Shown in pieces: positions 26,201 to 37,500 of a DNA stretch of 64,000 nt (positions are counted from its first letter, which is position 1; the number at the start of each line of letters is the position of its first letter). The notes beneath the pieces were generated by a model. It ran no database searches, was not told the DNA's origin, and worked only from the letters and a program-made list of their open reading frames with translations. The stretch comes from Branchiostoma belcheri (Eukaryota > Chordata > Leptocardii > Amphioxiformes > Branchiostomatidae), in the NCBI RefSeq assembly GCF_001625305.1, contig NW_017803379.1, forward strand, positions 983,601 to 1,047,600. The letters are read 5' to 3'. The translations under genes and the position numbers were made by a program.

Positions 26201-29200
26201 CACCTCATCTAAAAGAAAAACATTTTTATTAGTCAAAGAAGTAAGTTTTCACTTTTCTCAAATGTACAACCAGAATTGTTATGTTCTTGTACATTTTGAA
26301 GAAGTTTTTTGTGGGGCTAGTGATGCTAGTCCAAAGTTCAATATACAATAAAGGTAACATATTCATTTCAAAGGTTTTAGGTGAAGGTGCTAGGGGTGTT
26401 TTTAAGACATATAAGTGTGATGCTGGTATCAAAATAATTTGTTACAGAGGGAGATTTTGTTTCAGTTTAGTTCAGTTTTTGTTAAAAAAGGGGAAACACT
26501 AATGATTGCCCCCTCCTGGTATTTCTGACTGGAACATCCCTTACCATTGGTAGCAGCAGCAAACTGGTACGTTCTGGCTCGAGTTTCCAGATTAAACCGG
26601 TTGGGCTTGCTGGTTTCCCCCTGCGCAATGAATCACAAAAAAATTGACATACTAAGATTCAGTCACAACAATTTCATCAAGATTTCCAAGCTACTTGATT
26701 GCAATAAAAAGCCAATATCAAAAAGTCACGTCTTTCCAAATCATCTCCATTTGGATGGAAAGGACACTTGACCTGAACACTTCTAGGAGCATATCATATA
26801 AGAGACATATAATATTGATAAGACACTATATGCTTGAGGACATGGTTACTCTCCAGACCCATACATCAAAATTCCTGCATTCAAGTGCTGCCTTATACAA
26901 TGTATAAGACAAGAATCAATGACTTTAAGGTCTGAGAATAAATTCCACTGTGTGAAATTGATTGATCTTCCTAAATATTTTGTCGACCTGTAACAATAAG
27001 ATGTCGCAATGACAGAAATATATCATACAGAAAGGAGAATTCATGAACAAACGGTGGCTCAACTTAATATTCGGGAAGGGCTGACTCTTGCAAAGGTTAC
27101 ATTTCATGTTGGAGATTTACTGTCTCATAAGAGACAGCATTAATTACGGGTGGCTGAGTAAGACATTATGTGTTGAAGAATGATAGCTGCCACTGCGATA
27201 GTTAGGGTAGGATTATACAAATGTGCCTTTACAATTTACTACCTCCATATCAGAATCCATCAATTCTACTGTTCCATGCAAGTGGATTGAGCCTATAAAT
27301 TGTTGTAGGAGTTGCCAACGGGTTTGGTATGTGGTAACAGCTCTGAATAATTTCTAGAATTTCTCAAGTGCGACTCTTGGATGCTGCAATGGCAATGTTG
27401 GAACTCATAAATGTTGGGTGTGATGCCTGTATGGTACAGGATATGAAAACTACTCCTGACTAGGATTTATTGGTAGGTATTGAAACAAATCATTCATCAC
27501 AAAATAATGTTCTTCATATCCCTGCCATTTTTCAAAATGAGGACTCGTCCATCAAAAAGGAGTAAAGTCCTTGAGGGCATGTCAGTTGTAAAGACAGGAA
27601 TGATCTTTAGTGTTGGAGTCAATGGTCTATAAAATGAAGTCATCAATCACCTTAAACACCCTAATTCCTACTTCTGGGAACTAGACAATTCTTATAGGAC
27701 AGGAATGATCTTTAGATCCAGTGTATATGATTGAATATTTGCAGAGAGCAGTCTGTGTAACTTCATTTCTTACCTTGGGGTATGTCACAGCTGTCATTGT
27801 AAAGGCAGGAATGATCCTCTTGGACAATGAAGTTTGAGCCTACAAATGCACAAACCCATTTTAAGATTAAGGAAGCACGTTTCCAATGTTCTGTTTTAGA
27901 TAAGAAGTCAGTGAAGGCCCTCAGGCATACCACTGTAATTGGATTTTCTAATAAAAGTATTAAATGATAAGTAGATCAAAGGAAATAAGCCATGTACTAG
28001 TCAGTTTATTTCTAAAGAGTACAACTGCCTTACCTTTTCTTTGTTCTCGAAGTAGATGAGTTCAGACCCATCAAACACCACCCAGCGTTTCTTCCACCCC
28101 TTGTTACCCTGCTTCCTGTAAGTACAGAATCACCAGACTCATTCCAACTATGAAAACATAACCTACATGTACATCTTCATTCTTCATTCCTGAGGTAGTC
28201 GCGCACGGTTTGTGTACAAGAAAAACTGATCATAAAAAGCTTTGACAAAATAATGGGGAGTACATGTATGGCCATCTGAGACTGGTCTTTTATTTTCCAA
28301 AGGGTGCAAAAGTTAGATTATCAATAATTTTCATTGTAGCATGAACACTTTGAGTACAATTAATCAGAAACTATTGTGTTAACTTGAAATCGAAGAACCA
28401 TATGACACAAAAAGGTTTAGAAATCAATTTGCTCATCAGCTATCTTATAAAAAATTGTTTTCCAATACAAAGGTGATCATGAAGTCCATATAACAGCAAT
28501 AAAAGGTAGTATTGCATAGGAAGGCATTTGAATATGTATAAGTTCTATAATTGCTAATTCACAAGCAACAGTAACAGTTAAAAATTAATTCTATACATTC
28601 AGTTTCATTGGTCGCTGGCACACTGGAGATCTATATCATCCAATTTTTATAAATCTAAGAAATTTAATATTCATATACTAATAAAATATCAACATTTTGT
28701 ATTACAACAGTACTGGCACCCAAAAAGACTACACAAGAATCTTTATTTAGTTAAAAAAAGGTTGCAAGATTGCGATTCGTAAAATGACACTGTTCTGGAC
28801 TTTCATCAATAAAGAAATTACCACCCTTCAGTAAAGGTCCTTGGCTTCATGCCCAGAACATAACTCAATGTATGGCTAACAAAAATTGATTTTAGTCACT
28901 TTCACAGCTGGCCAAAGGGGTGAATAAATTAGGCCAATTTGATTACAGGAATACTTTTTTTTCCTGAGAGGGTTAAAGGGCAGGACAAGGAGGGATTCCT
29001 TCAGGAAATAATGCTGCAGAAGTTCAACAGTTACAGGGTCAAGTTCTGCTGCTATCTCTAAATTAGTCACACATTTGCATGCCCTTGCGAAAAAGAGATT
29101 ACTATTTGTGACTCTTTTGTCTTTTGTGAATCATACTTTGAACTGATAGAGTGTAATGTTGACTGACTGTATACATAATTTTGCAAAGTTGTGTGCAAAA

Positions 29201-32200
29201 GTTACTGCTTTGCTGTCTTTAAAATCAATCTAGAAATAATGCTGCATGACAATGCATCAATTTTTCTAGTCTCCAAGATCTAATATACTGTACAATGTAC
29301 AACGTAATAACTATGTATTATGAAGCTTATATCATTTACACTCTGAAGTTACTGTGTTTTGGCAGTACATTTTAAATCATTAGGCAAGCAAATTAAAAGG
29401 CACATGTTCTTCTTGAGTTGTCCTATGGGATTACGACATAATTCAGTGTAATAAAGAGGGTCGTAAAAAAGATAAGGAATGCAAGGAAAGACTGTATGCC
29501 ATCAACGTTTTGGTTCAGTCCTAAATAATTGATTCTAGACTGATGTTGTGTTAAACTTTTTGCAAAAATGACAGCTGCAATACCATGTATTGTATGCCTT
29601 ATGATAATCAGACTGGTGTAATTTATAAGAGGATACAAATATGGTTCTGTGGCTTACCCTCCTTGTTTCTCCAGATAGCCGCAGCGCTCATTTTTACGTA
29701 TCTGAGAAAAGAACAAGATATTATAAGGTCATCAGAACTGTGCAGACTGTTGTTACTCTTTCACCAAAGACTAACAAGGNNNNNNNNNNNNNNNNNNNNG
29801 ACAATGCATCAATTTTTCTAGTCTCCAAGATCTAATATACTGTACAATGTACAACGTAATAATTATGTATTATGAAGCTTATATCATTTACACTCTGAAG
29901 TTACTGTGTTTTGGTAGTACATTTTAAACAATGTAATAATTATGTATTATGAAGCTTATATCATTTACACTCTGAAGTTACTGTGTTTTGGTAGTACATT
30001 TTAAATCATTAGGCAAGCAAATTAAAAGGCACATGTTCTTCTTGAGTTGTCCTATGGGATTATGACATAAATCAGCACAATAAAGAGGGTCGTAAAAAAG
30101 ATAAGGAATGGAAGGAAAAGACTGTATGCCATCAACGTTTTGGTTCAGTCCTAAATAATTGATTCTAGACTGATGTTGTGTTAAACTTTTTGCAAAAATG
30201 ACAGCTGCAATACCATGTATTGTATGCCTTATGATAATCAGACTGGTGTAATTTATAAGAGGATACAAATATGGTTCTGTGGCTTACCCTCCTTGTTTCT
30301 CCAGATAGCCGCAGCGCTCATTTTTACGTATCTGAGAAAAGAACAAGATATTATAAGGTCATCAGAACTGTGCAGACTGTTGTTACTCTTTCACCAAAGA
30401 CTAACAAGGGAAACAGGGATTGCACAATTTGGAATGATTCTGTACAAAATCAAGAAGTGAAACTAATAGTTCTACTTTATCACAAGAAGGACTCATAAGT
30501 TTTCAGTAATTTTAGCAGCTTTTAAAGCAACTAAACAATTATATTACCTTACAGTTTTAATCAAGTCACGTACATATAGCGCATGAATTAGGTCATTTAC
30601 AGTTTTATGTCTTGTAATGAAAGCTTTTACATGCAGTAAATACACTGGAGAAATTCACAAGGGAACACCTGAGAAGAAGGGGCATTGTAGTTCAACCAAT
30701 TACAAGTCAACATCCATCACAAACATCTAGTTGTCAAGATATTCCATAACATAAACCTCACAATTCATAGAACAGAGCATCTCATGACCAGGGCCTGTCT
30801 CATAACTTGCTACGCCTTTTCTAAATGAAGTTGTCTTGTCCATGTGTGACCCTACTCGCAAGTGAAACATTACAACTATTCAGATATTTAGGTCAATATA
30901 CATTTGTACATGTAGGAGCAAGTGTTTTGGAGGTTCAGGCCCTTATGGACAGATGGCTAGCCTCACATGTATAAGCTAGGAGCCTAGAGTCATTGAAAAA
31001 TTAAACAAAATGCCAACACAGTCCAGGAACTTCAAGATATATAACATATAGGCATGAACAACATTCCTGGTAGCTAACTAGTGAAAGTATTCCAAATATC
31101 AGTAGCATTTAATTTTTAGTGCTATTTGATACATTCAGAGTATAATCCAATCCCAATGATAATACAAAGCAGTTTCTCTCAGCCAAAACCTGTTACAGCA
31201 TTTGATGCATAGTTTGACAAACAGTGAGTGCATGGGTATGCATACAAATGATATAGCATTACACCATGGCACATGGATGCAGTGCAGGGTTCTAGCTAGC
31301 TTTAGATTTTTTTCCAACATTATCACAATTCCCATTGCAAACCGACACTGATATTTTACGTGATTTAATCTGAATTCAATCTTTTCCCAATTATAAGATG
31401 GCATTTGTCTGTATCATATTGTCAAGGTGACAAAATGGTTACAATTATTCTCCATCATGAGCAGAAAAATTTTGTTGAATGACGGAATGACAGATGCTGG
31501 CTATGTTCTAGAACCCTGCTGTAGTAATCTCATTACTTGAGAAACAGCAACCATGGACGGTGCATGAATTTTACAACACAATCTTTACCGCCTGCAAATC
31601 TGATACATATTGTTGCTACTGCTGTGAATGCAAAATGTAGCTGCAAGCTTTGACATGTAATGCAGTTCATCAGATTCAGTGAGCTTCTTTCAGTCTCAGA
31701 GCATTCACATTTTACACTTTGAAATAAATGAGTGTAATCTTGTGACAAAATGTTAAATGTTTCATTGAACAGTACACATTACTACTTGAATGTCTGCTTG
31801 TGATGTCATTATAGGCCACGATGCTGCACAAGCTGGTCGGTTGAACTTGGCAGAGTCAGATGTATAAATTTGTATGTATACAATGTCATAATTACGTGAC
31901 TACAGATTCAAATTTACATGGCGGGCAACTTTCAGGTTTAACAATATGCTGAGCATAGGGAACAATGCAGCGATTCTGTTATACAATGTAATGACTTCAG
32001 TACAAACATCCTATACAATCATACATTTGTGTATAAAGCAGACATGTAAACTACGAGAAAATTGCAGCAGCTGCAGACTGAGGTACATGTAAATGAAACC
32101 ACGGAGCAGTGAGACATGAGAAACGTGACACATATATTTTTTTTTCTCCCACCTCTCGGTTCGACCCTGAAAACATGTAAGACTTGAAAGGGAAAAACAG

Positions 32201-34545
32201 AAATGTTAGAGGGGTAAAGTGTAGAACAAAGGTTGCATCATATTATTTTGTGTCAAAGACGTGAGTTAAGTGACTTTCTTTTGCAACATTTATAAGAGGT
32301 GCAATGAATAATTTTAATCTTGTTGGACCATTACTTGTTTTTAGTTTAAAAAATAACATATAGGAAGAGCCTAATCTATGTTAATTAGTAATCCACTCTG
32401 ATAAGGCTTAATTTTTTATAATCTTACCGTTGCACTCGAAATAGGAATGCTCTTGCACTCTTCTTCATCATCATCCTCTGTCTGCTCAAAGGGCAAAAGA
32501 AGGAATATCATGTATTACATCATTTTATATTGATCATACTCACTGTAATACTTTTGGTATTATATAATACTCATAGTCATGTGATGAATGCAACCTATTT
32601 TTGCATTCCGGCTTGTCTTGTTTAAAAGATGGGTAATAAGCTCTTACTTTAAATTGTAGCAACTTTCTCACAAGATTCCCAAAAAGCAGATTGACCTTGA
32701 AACATGTACAGACTCAGACTGATGAATACAGATGGTGTCTGGTATTTCACAGTGATTTCCCTAAAGGGTAGTGTTACGGCTCCCCGGAGAATAGAACAAG
32801 GTCAAGTGCTGTGGTCTAATTTTATATTGTAGCAATTACCATGCCGTACTGACTGTGCATCGCAATGAATTCCTTGTCTAAATGGTCAGATTTTTGCATT
32901 CTGTCTCCACTTACCATACGTGACTTCACAGCGGAAACAGTTATTGCTGGTTAATATTTTTAATTTGATTAAAAATACATCTTACCGGTGGCAAGGTCCA
33001 AGGAACAGATGCACCTCCGCCGTCAATGTCGTCTCCACTACTTGACATACTATCACTCTGGTCGTAGGAGACGGTTTCATATGGAGAAACATCTTCTCCA
33101 ATCATCTGATTTTGAACCTCTTCCTTGGATTCATACACGTCACATGCCACCATTTTGATACTGCTGTTGTTGGCTCTGTTGGGGGGAGGCTTCATGTCGT
33201 CTATGTTGACAGTCTCATACACCCCTGGCTCCTCGGTGGACGGTGGGCTTTTCTTTTTGCCCGGGGGTGGGGGGTGGGGATGGGACCGTGGCCACGTCTT
33301 GCTGGCCTTTGATGTCATGGGCTGTGAGTTTGGCAAGTGTACAGTCTGTGTAACTTGGTTAATTTGTACTTCCTCGTAGGGGTCTGGAACGTGCGTAACT
33401 ATAGTCAAATCAGGTGCAACATCGTCATAGACGTTTTGTGTCCGCATGTTGCGAAATGGCAAGGGGGGTGGGACAATTTCGTTGGGCTCCAAACTGACCC
33501 CAGGGTCAGTGCTACTGCCGTCGCCGTCCTTGCGAGGAACAGCGGCAGGTGGCCTATCCGGGAGGGGGGGCGGCATACCATTCCCATGTGGTTCAACCTG
33601 GCTGTACAAGTCTGCCTGGCTTTCGCGGGCCACTTCGTCGTACTGAGGGTTGTGGTGACCACCATTTCCTACGATCCGAAACTCAGTGTTTCTTGGCGGG
33701 ACCACACGCTGTGTAGGTTCCTCAGGGTTGTTTCTACCTTTGTTGCTGTCTGTTGTAGACGGACTAATGTTGTTACTGGGTGATGTTTTTCTATATATGG
33801 GGTTATCCTGCATCACTGGGTTGTTTTCATGGGATTCATCAAGGTCATCGTGCATGGACTTGATCGCATCCCTACGAATAGACTTCTTGAGTTTTGCACC
33901 ATCTTCATCATTACCGCCTTCACTAAGAGTTCTGGGGATGGGATTTTGCTGGCGAGGGAGGTTTTGGCGCGGTCTTGGTGTCGGCTTCGGTCTGTTGGGC
34001 TGAACCGATTTGCCATCGTTTTGAACCGGCCTGGGTGGAAGGTTCCTGGGTTTCGGGGTCGGTTTAGGTTTTGCCGGCAGCTGCCCGTCATGCGGTGGGT
34101 TTGGGGGAGAGGTTTGGGGAGGGAAGACTGGTGGGGCGGCAACAGCCTTTTTCTCCTCTTCTTCTGGGGTAGGGGAGGGGGATGGAGATTTATCGTTAGA
34201 TGCCTTCCTCATCTTCGGCGGGAGTTTCGGCGGGACTAGCTGATCTGTGGCGCTGTCCACGCTGCTCGTGCTCCCGGACAGTAAACCCAGCGGGCTGGGC
34301 TCGATCGGGGAGGCGGCCGGCATCTTTACATGGCCCTCGCACGAGATGGGCAGGTGTTTGAGGATCCTGCGGCAGTGTCCCGGGCGGCTGATGCCGATCT
34401 GGTGCAGCGTGTCGTCGGTGAGGCTGCAGCAGTCGCTGAGCTGCGTGTACCCCTGGCTGGTGAAGAGCTGCACGTACACCTCCAGCTGGATGGCCTGCAG
34501 CCACTCCTGCACGCTGCTCACCTCAACCTCCATATTTGGGTCCAT
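9535..34545 (-). CDS. ARAP: ARAP-type Arf-GAP/Rho-GAP with SAM, ankyrin, RA and five PH domains
   Basis: Cytoplasmic/membrane-recruited GTPase-activating protein for Arf and Rho GTPases, controlled by phosphoinositides through its PH domains. I assembled 47 phase-consistent coding exons (listed in the domain entries below), 5,241 nt in all, ending at TAG 9535-9537: 1,746 residues, within the range of vertebrate ARAP1-3. Domain order is SAM, Pro/Tyr-rich linker, PH1, PH2, ArfGAP, ankyrin remnant, PH3, PH4, RhoGAP, RA, PH5, tail, which is the ARAP order. Both catalytic centres are intact: the C-x2-C-x16-C-x2-C zinc finger with Arg802, and the Rho-GAP Arg1257. The start ATG at 34545 begins the SAM exon. 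A short upstream ATG frame in the leader (from about 34571) stops after six codons and might dampen translation. The first PH1 exon is present twice in this assembly. Which vertebrate ARAP is closest was not resolved. Confidence 0.93.
10985..11210. repeat. 38-bp minisatellite, about six copies
   Basis: Units begin at 10985, 11023, 11061, 11099, 11137 and 11175, and copies are nearly identical. The repeat lies in an ARAP intron, and its last copy overlaps the donor and the last few bases of the exon ending at 11206. The other copies carry GTTAGG at the same place where this one has the donor GTTAGT. Confidence 0.9.
11557..12452 (-). other. ARAP residues 1555-1663: PH5
   Basis: Exons 12452-12318, 12099-11972 and 11620-11557. 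FEKYFFEVSGGRLSYYKD, FNIYVGVEKKKSPPTKFGF, and a closing helix with the invariant tryptophan (EEEMYKWVCHILKLK). Confidence 0.8.
12853..13888 (-). other. ARAP residues 1417-1554: coiled segment and Ras-association domain
   Basis: Exons 13888-13811, 13633-13565, 13325-13092 and 12885-12853. A charged helix (ELQKEKEIQRQIKMLMEAQ) precedes the RA fold (DDILMEVYLEDKTGKRVNVK ... WALFEVIGDGDLQRML). The last exon is 33 nt, phase 0 on both sides, and encodes TPDRITESSAE between RA and PH5. It could be skipped without breaking the frame. Confidence 0.8.
14173..16113 (-). other. ARAP residues 1219-1416: Rho-GAP domain
   Basis: Exons 16113-16023, 15782-15705, 15378-15244, 14865-14745, 14617-14533 and 14256-14173. 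IPVIVDRCLEFVTTHGL leads to GIYRLNG with the arginine finger Arg1257. DVANCLKRYFRNLEDPLL carries the conserved lysine and arginine. TNLSAVFGPTLM carries the conserved asparagine and the GP motif. All key residues for stimulating Rho GTP hydrolysis are present. Confidence 0.9.
16309..17288 (-). other. ARAP residues 1106-1218: PH4
   Basis: Exons 17288-17205, 17015-16959, 16776-16728, 16575-16503 and 16384-16309. Strands AGYLYMKD, WVSVWCNLSGKNLNYW and KSYYMSVVVHGR, with the C-terminal helix DDWYAAIQKA. All exon phases agree. Confidence 0.8.
17548..19988 (-). other. ARAP residues 957-1105: PH3
   Basis: Exons 19988-19868, 19585-19518, 19289-19207, 18620-18546 and 17647-17548. Strands LRGWLHKTG, FQKRWCILEDKVLSYY and FELSTFDKKYMFCADT, then the helix RVRWMHNIAK. 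The fourth exon only keeps frame if the acceptor at TTTAG (18622-18621) is used; the nearer CAAG acceptor shifts the frame. Confidence 0.8.
20163..21058 (-). other. ARAP residues 889-956: degenerate ankyrin region
   Basis: Exons 21058-20990, 20717-20681, 20519-20494, 20352-20325 and 20206-20163, five very small exons of 26-69 nt. HLVLCGADVDC resembles the end of an ankyrin repeat, and EFLQQNGAS resembles a second one. The repeats are too short to form a normal ankyrin stack. This is a known weak spot of the family, not evidence of decay. Confidence 0.65.
21503..22417 (-). other. ARAP residues 761-888: Arf-GAP zinc finger
   Basis: Exons 22417-22357, 22167-22028, 21816-21728 and 21596-21503. 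Cysteines 774, 777, 794 and 797 form the C-x2-C-x16-C-x2-C zinc site. GIHREIG supplies the catalytic Arg802. WASVNLGVVVCKQCSGIHR is the standard Arf-GAP core. The last exon ends in the KYRNRKYIKPHP segment, also usual for the family. The domain should be catalytically competent. Confidence 0.9.
23463..24868 (-). other. ARAP residues 648-760: PH2
   Basis: Exons 24868-24815, 24523-24489, 24366-24318, 23923-23808 and 23547-23463. Recognisable strands are GWLKLEGTKGK, IIAIKGGRLCYYN and SYMFTAES. The closing helix carries the invariant tryptophan (EANEWVEAMKEAI). Confidence 0.8.
25159..25444. repeat. 43-bp degenerate minisatellite
   Basis: Units beginning TGTCCCT start at 25159, 25202, 25245, 25288, 25331 and 25374, then a partial copy follows. 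Copies share TGTCCCTGTCCCTGGTGCTG and a later ACATTCA core but have diverged. It lies in the ARAP intron between the PH1 and PH2 exons. Confidence 0.85.
29248..29779. repeat. First copy of a 0.55-kb duplication holding a PH1 exon
   Basis: Nearly identical to 29800-30409 and separated from it only by 20 Ns. Both copies contain the same 44-nt ARAP exon (here 29701-29658) with acceptor and donor intact. The copies differ by a few substitutions and a 77-bp tandem duplication present only in the second. Most likely this is the two alleles of one locus laid end to end by the assembler. Confidence 0.85.
29780..29799. other. Assembly gap of 20 N
   Basis: A run of exactly 20 Ns, probably a placeholder of unknown true length, with duplicated sequence on both sides. 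Confidence 0.98.
29800..30409. repeat. Second copy of the PH1-exon duplication
   Basis: Contains the exon 30331-30288 used in the ARAP model. It also carries a 77-bp tandem duplication (29856-29932 and 29933-30009) absent from the first copy, which accounts for its greater length. Confidence 0.85.
32428..34545 (-). other. ARAP residues 1-538: SAM domain and proline/tyrosine-rich linker
   Basis: Exons 34545-32986 (a single 1,560-nt exon) and 32481-32428. The SAM domain spans about residues 7-70 (VQEWLQAIQLEVYVQLF onward). The rest is disordered and rich in SH3- and SH2-type ligands: two PxPxPR motifs (PTPKPR and PTPRPR), the class known to bind CIN85/CD2AP SH3 domains, PPPLPDRPP, and repeated acidic tyrosine motifs (QYDEV, VYDDV, PYEEV, VYETV, PYETV). 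The leader continues to an acceptor, so transcription starts further upstream (exon start 34580). Confidence 0.85.
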
Positions 34546-34580
34546 CTCTACTCAACCCCACGGGGACGCCATCAGGAGAA

Positions 34581-37500
34581 CTACAGGCAAAGGGCAAGGG
34601 AAAAAGGTATAATCAGGATTTGGATAATCGTTCATATTGATAATTGACAATGGATAATTATTCATAACAACTGACGATGAAATCAGGGATGGCAGACTTC
34701 GTCTGCATACCCATACTGATTTGTAACTTTCTCTGTCCCACAGAGAAAAAATATCAGCACTGAAGATGTGTTTGTTGGGAATTGCAGAAATTCACACAAT
34801 AATTTGCACTAGTCTAACATGTACACACGCACAGACACACACACACATATGCACATACCAGAACTATATACATTAATAATGATAATAATTAATGTTAAAA
34901 GACCACAAACCCTTTTCTCACATAATTTGTCAATGATGCATATAGTGTTGTAGAGTTTACATAATAAAACCATTAAGAGATGAGAAAGTGCTACATTACT
35001 CATTAGATGTACCTGAGATTCAAATACTGTTCTCACAACAAGTCAGGAGATTATACATGTAAGTACATGTAATCCCACGTAATCAAGCTCACAACAGGAC
35101 GGGAGTAATGATACTATCATATCATCTGTCTTATCAGTTCAAAAGGTCATGAACATTATAAATTCCTTGATTTTCACTATTTCAGTCTAAACATAGGAAA
35201 TGTAATCATACTAGAACTAGTGCAGCTAATTTTGTTTTAAAAAAATAAATTGACAAGTGGCTGGTCATCTACATGCATATGTACGATCCTAAATGAAGGC
35301 TGTAGACGGTCTCAGCCATAAAAAAAATTTATGTCTAGTATTTTATGTTTTAAAATAAAAATCAGGCACTATATTAACTACAAACCCAGACAAGCATTCA
35401 AGGCAATACATGTACGTACAGTTATATCAAGGTTCTTTCTATCTTTGGAACAATAATCAGTAATATCCTTCAGTGATTGCAGACAATCAAATCTAGCCGC
35501 AGGCTGTGACGCATGTTAACGTCATCAATGTCCTACAAGGAAGCCATTCAAATTGAAATAGTCTGGACTCTGGACACTTCTTTAGTATGGAAACAGCGAT
35601 AATAGCACTATAGATGTGTACGTGTTTTATGTTTCATTCGAAACAAGAAAGGTTCTTATTTACAGAAATTTGTAGCAAGTCACAGGATTCAAACATCTAA
35701 GATCTAACGAGAAGAATGTACATTAGACAGTGAAATGTTGGTATCTTTAATAAGTTGTTCTAAAAGGGAACATTTTTCAATCATATTTGGAAGATTATAA
35801 CCTGTATGTCCATTTCTTCTTGACGCATATCCTCACAAAGTGACAAGAATTACAAGATATACATAATCATGGTGCATTATTGTATAATAGGGAACAGGTC
35901 ATTAACTATGGGTCTGTATTTATTAGGGCAATTTTACAGTGGCTGGCATTTTTATTGGGGCCATTAAATCAGGCTGTATGTCTGCCAAGAGAAAGGTCAG
36001 GGCAGTTTAACCTCCTCCTTCCCAAGCCAGACTTACGGCACCCAATTTGCATCAATTGGACAGTTATGTAGCAGGGGGAAAGTTAACTCTGTATTGATTT
36101 TTACAAAAGTTCAGCTGGTCTGTAATCTTATGGCAAAACACTGTCATTTTGCATGATGAAGCTTGAATTCCAAGCAACTCCATATAACAGCCATCAAGAT
36201 ATCCGAATTTGTCTTTTACTTGAGACAAAATATCACATTCTATACACGTTTAAGAGCTCAAAATCAATTATTCTTTTACCAATCCCTGCTGAAGTGGTGC
36301 CGCTAGACATCAAAGGCATTGTTACTGACTCCCGGACCCCAGTGGTTAATTTGTTTTGACAGATTCCCACAGAGAGATTAATGCTTTGTGCTGGTGTTCA
36401 GCACCAGGGACAGAGCTAACCCTCTAGAATACATGTAGGTCAGTGGATGTGTAATCAGCACCAAGGACAGATTAGGTAGACGCTTAGAAAGAACTACTGA
36501 TGAAATGTTGAGCAGATTTTACATTGCGACAGTGCTTGTCATTTTGGCTGTTAACCATTTCTTCTTTTAGGTAGTCTACGATACTCCCATACCAATCGAA
36601 TGGCTTGTTTCATCATACCTGGTGTAGCTAACACTACTATTCAATCCCAAAGTCTATATTTACATATAAGCCCCCACCCCCACCCCTCAATATTCTGTCA
36701 GTGAGTTCTGTGTATCATCATGGTTAGAACATTCATCTGATGATTGAACATATATTCAAAAAGAGTGTTATCTTATTGTCTTAATATCATTTATAGAGCA
36801 TTTATTTACGATCAAGCCATTCTTATAAAGGCTGCAATATTTTTCTACAAAGAGAAGGGAACGTAAATCTGGAATCTGTAACGTTAACACGTGACTTTCA
36901 TCTAGATGTAAAAGATGGGTCCTGGACCTATCACACTGATATGACCTTATAAGGCATTGGCCTGCTTTTACAATGGCCAACATCAATCAACTGCCGGGTA
37001 TTCACTTCTTAACACATGTACGTGTTTCTTGTGCACCAGTTTTCAGAGGCCGAATTCAGGGGTTGTTCTCAAGCATCTTTTTACATCCAACTCAAAATTA
37101 ATTTTTCTGTTGGCTTTTTTTAACTCTATACTAAGCATACTAAGTACTACATTTTGTAATAAGCGCTATTTTGGAATCTATTTAATCTAAAGATGGAAAA
37201 CACATTACACTGACAATATTTGTTTTGGTTCCACTAGATAAAAGAAACATATCAAAGTTTCATAAAATACCATGCCAAAACTCATTATCTACACTATCTT
37301 CGCTAACTTTTAATAAAATGAAACTTTCTATTTTAGAAATACAACACTGATGCACTAAAATTAAACTACTGTAACAGACACAGGTGGCTTTGGCATGCAA
37401 ATGAGGTAGAAAGCTAGGCACAGGTGGCTTTCATATGCAGATGAGCCAGCACCCATCTCTCTGTGACTGATATGGGGGACTAACTTCCACTTTTGCCGAC

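Larger units (their letters stand above)
26150..30331 (-). other. ARAP residues 539-647: PH1
   Basis: Exons 30331-30288, 28115-28034, 27839-27774, 26620-26545 and 26208-26150. The fold starts at CGYLEKQGG, continues KGWKKRWVVFDG and ELIYFENKEKA, and ends with the C-terminal helix DEVNLWASSLMQAIIEM. An identical copy of the first exon lies at 29701-29658 across a gap. Confidence 0.8.

Noticed and set aside
32153-32166. 14-nt micro-exon candidate before PH1
   Set aside because: It has splice-like ends, but 14 nt would shift the frame between exons that already agree in phase.
33112-34647. Long plus-strand open frames opposite the SAM exon
   Set aside because: They are antisense shadows of the GC-rich, proline-coding ARAP exon. 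The minus-strand frame has the domain.
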